Positions 29,201 to 38,200 of a stretch of 64,000 bases of DNA are shown one piece after another. The stretch spans positions 30,321,221 to 30,385,220 of the forward strand of contig OW203986.1 of NCBI GenBank assembly GCA_934047225.1. Reading direction: 5' to 3'. Both the position numbers and the translations under genes were made by a program. This DNA comes from Ypsolopha sequella (lineage: Eukaryota > Arthropoda > Insecta > Lepidoptera > Ypsolophidae). The notes under the pieces are model-generated. The model had not been told where the DNA came from and made no database searches. It was given only the letters and a program-made list of their open reading frames with translations. The stretch's first letter is position 1. Each line of letters begins with the position of its first letter.

Positions 29201-32200
29201 ATCCAAACAGTGGAAAAGATCTGGCTCACCCACGCCGAAAAAGGCAAAGTGCGTTTTGTCAGCCAACAAAGTCATGGCATCTGTTTTTTGGGATTCGAAG
29301 GGAGTTATTTTATTGGATTATTTACCTAAAGGTGAAACTATAAATTCACGCTATTATTGTAACCTATTACGAAAACTCCGCAAAGAAATAAAAGAAAAAC
29401 GGCCGGGGATGTTGCGTAAGAGAGTTTTGTTTCATCAAGACAATGCACGAGTTCACACTTCGGTTGAAACGATGGCTGTGATCCATGAATGTGGTTACGA
29501 GTTGCTGCCCCACCCACCTTATTCGCCGGATTTAGCCCCCTCTGACTATCATCTCTTTCCAAATTTAAAAAAACACTTGGGGGATCTAAATATTCGACTA
29601 GAGAAGAAGTGATAGTCGCAGTTAATGACTATTTTGACGACCTTCCGGAATCATTTTTTTTCGAGGGTATAAACAAGTTGCAGGTCAGGTGGAAGAAGTG
29701 TGTTGATCTAGATGGAGACTATGTCGAAAAATAAAAATAATTTTGAACCCACTTTTCTTTCATTTTCACGGTCGGGCTTAGAACTTTTGGATTCACCCTC
29801 GTATAATATTAATTTATATCTCCATGCGATGGATAAGTCGCCCAGTATTCAAACAGAAATGTATTTCTATCATAGTTTAGTGATATAGTTTTCGTTATTT
29901 GTATTACAAAATCAATACTTATTGCGGTTTAAAGAATATATTTTTCTTTTAGCAAGACCCCCTGTTATTTCCGTCTTGGCTCATGATATTACTGTCATCC
30001 GCAGACCCTAACTTCAAATCACGTCATATATGGACGGCCCCAAAACGGATTTTATATTATTTAAGAACTGGCATACCTCATCCGACTCTGGCCGAGCTTG
30101 GAGGCGCACTTGTTGAAGACACTGAACAAACTGAGCCCTTCCTTGTTACTGCCCTGTGCACCCTTCTTGAAGTTGCTGGGGTGCGGGACCTGACTGAAGA
30201 TCTGCAACCCTTTGTACGTGTCCGAGTCTATCGTCACTATGTCCTGTCTGAATGTAAGAGACTGTTAGATAGAAGTACTCTGCTCAAGAACTTGTTAAAT
30301 CTTACTGTAGCAGTTACGAAAAAAGGTTTTGAAACCTGTCTCCTCGTGGTGCTACTAACTTGTCCTACTGATAGGACAACGACGGAACCCGAATACATGT
30401 TCCATCCATCAGCCTAGTTCGTCCACCTTTCCAGGACTTTGCCACTCCTGGCGGTCATCCTGGAAGAATTGCCCATACACACACACGCTGGGCAGGCGGG
30501 TTGGTGAGCGTGGTGCCGGAACCCTCGCACCAATGATGCCGCTGCCCGTCACCAGTCTGTTCCATATAAGGCCCGGTCCCAGGCATGGTGGACCTCCTGG
30601 TTTTTTGCCTGTGAGCTATCCTCTTCCTCTCCCCCGAATTACTTCGAGGGGGTCTCCAAGTAAGATGGTGGTACCTCCATGGTCGAGCCCGGCGTCAGCT
30701 CTACCACCGTTAATACAGATAAAATACATTTTGAAAAAGCTTCAAAATATGAGTTTTAGAATGACTAAGAAACCGAACATGAAAATTGCCAATAAATATT
30801 TTTTTCTTTAAACAAAGTATTAAACGAAAAATGGTGATAAGTTTTAGTCACGAAGCCTTATTTGGAGAAAGCTGCCGCCATCAATACAAAGATGCAATTA
30901 CCACTCACAAAGAAATCTTCTTCAAGCTCAAGAAGTGCGGTTTGCTGTGTAGATCTAGACAGAGACTAGACCAGTTCAAGTCTATGTATCTCAGCAGCGC
31001 GCCCAAAGCTTGCACACTTATTGTTTGACTGAAGTCTAGTGCGGTTCGCAGGAATACGGTGCGTTCTTCTTCGGAGCAGTTTTTGGGCTCGTTGGGAAGG
31101 GAGAGGGTGTAGATTCTACGCTTGCAGGCTTCGAAGTCTGTGAAATTTGTTATTTTTCAATGCATGTGCTCGTAAAGGCCGACTTTTTATGCACCAAAAC
31201 CGAACAGAAAGTCGATTATTTTGCCCTAGGGCTTTATTATAATTTTTTTTTTTATTTATTTGCAATGGTTGGCTAACCTGCAGCCTTTCCTGTGTACCAT
31301 AGATATTATACTTTTTTTTCCACTGTTTAACGCCTCTGGATACAGTCCTTTTGAGCCAATTATAATTTAAAGTTCACAAGATTATATTTGTTTTCATTTC
31401 CTCACACTATGCATTGAAAAACGTAGTATGATACACGGGCGTAAGAGCAATAAATTACTCGGTTACGTTTAAAACACTCGCTACGCTCGTGTTTTAAATC
31501 GTCCTCGTAATTTATTCCTTTGCGCCCTTGTAGCATAAACTACTATTATTTAACTTCCTCGTGTGGAAACTAAATTAAATTAAATTTGTCCAGTAAGCAG
31601 CTACTGTAATAGCTTTGTCATTAGCCTGCATCAGGTCTAAGTGAGTGCAGGAAGCCGGACACAGTGTGCACGACATGAGATGGTCTGTCGTTTGTGGAAC
31701 ACCGCATAGACAGTTCATGCTAGCATTTTCGGCGGAAATTCCCCAGCGTTTAAGGTTATCCTTGGACCTTCCGACACGAGCTCTAAGACGATTCAAGGAT
31801 TTCCATTCTAGCCATTCCTGATCGTGGCCGTGGCCGATCGTGGATTTTATTTAACAAGTAACTTTTCATGTTTTTATATCACGTATGACAACTACAGTTT
31901 TGGAAGTAACAACAAGCTTTATGAAGACCAGTCATCCCGCGACCATGGCAGATGTAACTGTGACGAAAATTAGAGAAAATAAACTAAACACGGTGAGTCC
32001 AGTACCTAATAATGTTTATAATAACCGTCTGAATTTAAAATATTATCTTTTAAATACTATTTGCACTGAAGGAGCACGCTCTTGAATATTTTACATAAAC
32101 ACCGTCCACTATCACAGCGGGACATTAAAATTTTCCGTGAAAAGTGGATGTGTTAGTGTCGACTGTATTTTGACACTACACGATCGGATACATTGCCTTG

Positions 32201-35200
32201 GGGATATACGAGGGTGAATCCAAAAGTTCTAAGCCCGATCTACAAAGAGGTATCAAATCTTTGTAAATCTACCGTCATTTGTTTGTATGTTTTTTCGTGA
32301 TTGATTGTGTGAAGTTGAAGTTCGATACTGCAAGCTATTATTTTTTTGTGATATTTTGTTTAACGCAGTCTGACGGGATTTTCCACAATGGAGAAAATTG
32401 AACACCGTGCTGTGATTAAGTACCTCAATAAAAAAGGTCTTTTACCTAAAGAGATTCATGAAGATATGGAAACAACATTAGGGGAATCTGCTCCATCGTA
32501 TTCCACTGTCAAAAAGTGGGTAGCTGAATTTAAACGCGGTCGGGAGACCATTGAAGATGACCCAAGGAGCGGAAGGCCTTCAACGTCTACCACTAAAGAA
32601 AACACTGACAAAATTTGTGATCTCATCCTAGGAGACCGACGATTGACCATTAGTAGGATAGCTGAGATCACAGGCATCAGTTATGGCCGAATGCAAAACA
32701 TTATAACTGTAGAATTGGGGTTCCGTAAGGTTTCTGCTCGCTGGGTCCCAAGATTGCTTTCAGCTGACCAAAAACGAGTTCGATTCACAATTTCGCGTGA
32801 CTGTTTGGAACTTTTTGAGGCAGATGCTGAGGATTTTATGTCTCGTTTTGTTACCATGGATGAAAGCTGGGTTCATCACCATACTCCTGAAACAAAACAG
32901 CAATCCAAACAGTGGAAAAGATCTGGCTCACCCACGCCGTAAAAGGCCAAGTCCGTTTTGTCAGCCAACAAAGTCATGGCATCTGTTTTTTGGGATTCGA
33001 AGGGAGTTATTTTATTGGATTATTTACCTAAAGGTGAAACTATAAATTCACGCTATTATTGTAACCTATTACGAAAACTTCGCGAAGAAATAAAAGAAAA
33101 ACGGCCGGGGATGTTGCGTAAGCGAGTTTTGTTTCATCAAGACAATGCAAGAGTTCACACTTCGCTTGAAACGATGGCTGTGATCCATGAATGTGGTTAC
33201 GAGTTGCTGCCCCACCCACCTTATTCGCCGGATTTAGCCCCCTCTGACTATCATCTCTTTCCAAATTTAAAAAAACACTTGGGGGATCTAAATATTCGAC
33301 TAGAGAAGAAGTGATAGTCGCAGTTAATGACTATTTTGACGACCTTCCGGAATCATTTTTTTTCGAGGGTATAAACAAGTTGCAGGGCAGGTGGAAGAAG
33401 TGTGTTGATCTAGATGGAGACTATGTCGAAAAATAAAAATAATTTTGAACCCACTTTTCTTTCATTTTCACGGTCGGGCTTAGAACTTTTGGATTCACCC
33501 TCGTATGTATGTCTGACTATGTAAATAACATTCGTCAGGTACTCATGTATAGCTTGATTGTGACTTGTCTTTATACAGGAGGCCACTCAACTTGAGTATG
33601 ACCACAAAATAACAACTTACAGAAGGTTTACTCCGCATAACTAGCGAAAACAGGTGCACGCCCACATAGACGCGTACGTACGACGATCTTGGATAAAGTC
33701 GGTCGAATGCCAATACGAAATTCTGCCGAGATCATCATACGTACGCGTCTATGCATGTATACGTTTGTTTTCGCTCCGTCGTCGAGTCGGCCTTCTGGTA
33801 GTATCTATTTTGTGGTATGACTGTCAGGACATGCATATCCCGACATATAGTATGACACAGTGGAAGAACCCGTACTTACTGTATTCCTTGGCTGATATGA
33901 AGGTGAGCTTGCATCGTCCAGTGTCGTCATTGTCATTGTCAAATACTATCTTCTTGACGGTGTTCACGAAGGAACCCTGCATCTTGCCGTCTATGAGTAC
34001 TTGACCTGGATCCGCTAGTCTGAACAGGTTCAGTAACATCAGATGTGCCGGCGGACGATCCACTATTTCATCTAACACGTGTAACTGGAAAAGTCAATGC
34101 AAAAATATAGGTCAAGTGCGAGTAGGACTCGCGCCCATAGGGTTCCGTACCGCGATATCAAACAACTCAGTAGAGTTGAAAAATTTGAACAAAAAATACA
34201 AACCTATTAATTACGTACAAATGTATGAAATAAACTACAAAATGAGTCTAGTCAAAGAACTTGAAATTAATGATTTTCGAATTTATTCATTCGGCTGTCC
34301 CAAAAGACTTCCCTTCGTAGTAAATTTCAAGATTTTATGTCAGGCAGTGAGTGGATTTTTTTAATATTTGAAAATACACTTTTCCAAGCTTTTTTATTCC
34401 GTTTAACTAGTAAGTAACTTCATTTTTTACATACATATGAGTTATAAAAAGGGCGTTCACGCACGGACAGACAATACGAACAATAAAGTGATCCTGTAAG
34501 CCCTGTAAGGGTTTATGATTTTCCGTGATAACGTACGGAACTCTTAAAATATGGTAAAAATTTTGAAAACTCATTAAATAGTTTAGGGTACGACCTCGGC
34601 AGTCAAGTGTCTACTGAAAAATGCTCGCGTCTTCTAGAATATACACCCTTACTAATTATGGTGAGCAATTTTTTTTATATTTACGTAGATAATAGATAAA
34701 GGGCCACATATTTTCCGCTTTAATTAGAAGCAGGTCACTAACGATAAATCATGCTAATTGAATACCTTACAATTACAACATACAATTAATTACACTTGGC
34801 TTGGCACTACTCACCTCCCCTGTCTGTAGCGTGAAGTAAGCCGCGCCCAGTTTTCCTGCCCTCCAGTAAACGGACAATATTCTCTGGTGGAGTAAATTAT
34901 ACTTTAGATATGACATGTTAAATATACGCTCGGTAATCATGAAATGGAATTACATGTCTTTTTTTCATGTTTTATTTAGTAACCTAATGACAACGAGGGC
35001 GCCGCGCCCACCCGCTCTGTCTAGAAAAAGGCGTCTTGTAAAAGTTTTAGCGTCCCTGTTACTCCATATGCGAAAAAAACCTCAGTGCGAGAGGAACGGA
35101 TTCGTGGAAAAGTTGCAAAAAGTCGGTTTTTTGTTAATACAAAGCCTTAGATACTGTTAAAACCCATCTAATAAAATATAACTGTAGTCCACACGTCATT

Positions 35201-38200
35201 CCAAACTGTCAAACCAGGAGAAATGTTGTCGAAAAAGACCTCATTTCAATCAATATTTTTATCGAGCCGAATTTCTCAAATCACGTTTCTGTTTAACAGA
35301 TCCCTAGAAAAAGATTTCAAAAATAATATACTATTTTATCAAAATAATACCTTTTTTACTGAAGTACATATGCAAGTTCTAAGTGTAAATTTTTTCGTAG
35401 CGCCTTAAATATGACTTTTGGTTTGTTGGCACGATATAGATTTAAGATATTTTAGTGCTGTATTTTATAATCTGTTCGAAACATACAACTGTAGTTTATT
35501 ATTTATATATTTATTCATACAAGAACCTTAAACCTACCTACAGTAAGTTTTGTACCAACTCGCAGACACTAGTGTTACACCCTTCTAATTATTTTCTACT
35601 TATTTACACTTATACCCATATATTAACTAATTTAAACAGTTACGCGTGATAGAAAATTCATATTTATGTGTGTAATAGTTTTCAAGGTTAATAAAATTAC
35701 TTGTAAAAATAATCAATATTATTGTGATAGATTTCGTTTGACTTGAGGTAGTTACTAAGCAAGGATGTTATGTGGAAGCTGGATTATTATCGTATCTACA
35801 TACTATTGTTGGTGTTACACCTTAAATTATGTATATTCTATCAGATTAGTATTTCATAATAATCCAGCTTCCACATAACATCCTTGTTTACTTGTAACTA
35901 CCTCAAGTTAAACACATTAATGGTCGCTGAAAACTATCACAATAATATTGATTATTTTTATAAGTAATATTTATAAACCTTTAAAACAATTACAGCCAAC
36001 TCTACACACATAAATATGAATGAGTATATGTATGTTTTCAGGTTTTATACAACGTGTAACAGAAAGGTGTAAATATATTTAAAGAGCTTATTCAGTCAAT
36101 GGTATAGAACAACTTTTACTATGGAACAAAACCTGTATCTCGAAAAATTTTTTTACTATTTCATAGAAAAATGCAATGCCGCTCGGCCGAAATGTATGGA
36201 ACGGCAGATTTTTTTTTGAGATTGACTGAATGAGCTCTTCAAATATGGTTACACCTTTCTGTTACACGTTGTATAAGGTGACTTCTGTTTATATAGCCAA
36301 ACTCATACTGGCGACTCGGTAAGTTGTCAGACAGGACCAAGGTTCAGTGACCATTTTTATGAAAAATGCAAAATAAAATTAGTATCCCTATACTATAGTA
36401 TACTAATTTACGAACAACTCTGAGTCGATTAGTATAGGAAGCCTAAATTTTATTTTGCGTTTTTCACTAAAAGGGTAATCGAACCTCGGTGCTTACCACT
36501 TACCGAGTCTCCAGTATGAATTTGGCTACATAAATAAAAGTCACCTTATGTAACTAACCCAGAGGATGCGGGTTCTAATCCCGTAGGGGCGTAAATTGTG
36601 CACGTCAAATCGTCGTCGTCGGTTTATATTAGTTGCCCGAAGTATGTCGACAAGGATCACCACCCATCACGCTGGGACGCAACATGGGTGCATATATCTC
36701 TGACACCCCCTCTGGGATCCATTTTGGAATAAGGAATGTAAGGCTACGAATCTTACGTCTTCAGTCTCCACATCGTCCCTGGTCTCTTGGTTTGTGGCAT
36801 CACTTGGTGCGGCCGTAGAAACAATATTATCTGTGTTTCTACAAAAATAAGTTTAAATATCTGTATATACTCGTACTACCGTCCAAGATAATTAGACAAA
36901 TAGATAATTAAGGGTCGGTGTTCCGAGATTCGGGGTTCGGGGTTATGGCTTTTTAAGACGGTAAAAATTCAAATTTCTGAACAAAATAAATACTACTTGT
37001 TACCTTACAAGATGAAGTGCAGGTTCATTAAAAAAAATCACGGCAATAATGTATAGTAACTTCAGAAAAAAAACAGGAATTTCAAGAAAATCTCTTGAAT
37101 AGCATTGCAGCGCTACGGGTGTAACCTGAACTTGACATCCTGTTTTTTTTTTCTGAAGTTACTATACATTAGTGCCAAGATTTTTTTTAATGAACCTGTA
37201 CTTCATCTTGTAAGGTAAAAATTGGTATTTATTTTGTTCAGAAATTAATATTTTACTATCTTAAAAAGCCTTAACCCCGAACCCTGTTTTGCCCAATCTC
37301 GGAACTCCGACTCTTAACCAATAATCGCTTGTTAAAAGATAATCAAGCCTTCGCCATTTGTTTAATTGTCTTGGACGCGTAGTATACAAATGTTTTATTT
37401 GTGGCCGGCTGACCTTGGTGTGTCATTGGTCGGTTGATCGGTGGTCAAAATCGGTTGATTTCTGGAAGTCATGTTTTTTGATTTTTTTATTACATACTTA
37501 GAATTTACGTTTCTGGTCGTTATTTGGCAAAGTTTAGTCAAGATATTTATCACGCGGATAACTAAAGCCAAGCTACTGATATTTAGAATTTAAAAAGTAA
37601 TGCCAGTATAGGTAGCCGTCTAGACTGTAATCACCCTTAGGTATATTATACATCTTTTGTATATAAGTATACCCTGACTGACTGACTGATCTATCAACTC
37701 GCATATCAGACGGCTGGACCTAGGAACATGAAATTTGGACTGTAGGGTCCTCGTATGACGTAGATATCCACTAAGAAGGGATTTCAGTAAATTCCCACGG
37801 GATCGGGAGAAACGGGATCCACCTGAGCAACGCTGTGGGGCGTCCACTAGTAGGTCCATATAAATCGAACATTTATATATATCAGGGATGGGGAAACTAC
37901 GCCCCGCGGGCCATCTCCGGCCCGCGAAGTGTTGAAATCCGACCCGCGACCATCAAACAAAAATTAAGTGAAGTTTTCGTATTGTTAGAAATTTCGCAGC
38001 TAACGGGAAAGTTTAATTTAATTTCAGTTTGCAATTTCTTCCTTATTTCAACAGATATTTTGTGATGTTGCAAAATAAATTAGTGTTTCAGAAAATACAT
38101 ACTAATATTTTTATTTCAGTAAATAATATAGGTAGCCAAAAATGCAACAACTTGGCCCGCCATATATTTCGTTAGTAAATATTGGCATGGGAAGGAAAAA

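Noticed and set aside
29983..30417. 144-codon plus-strand frame
   Set aside because: Antisense to Msh5 exon 5; the minus strand carries the conserved, spliced protein.
30533..30811. 92-codon frame with [14 protein letters not shown]
   Set aside because: The same peptide occurs in the other copies of the 'cctagttcg' repeat and is just repeat DNA; frames differ in length and are not preserved.
33654..34004. 116-codon plus-strand frame
   Set aside because: Antisense to Msh5 exon 3 and intron; no homology.
36560..36600. tRNA gene
   Set aside because: Only a B-box-like stretch; no cloverleaf could be drawn.
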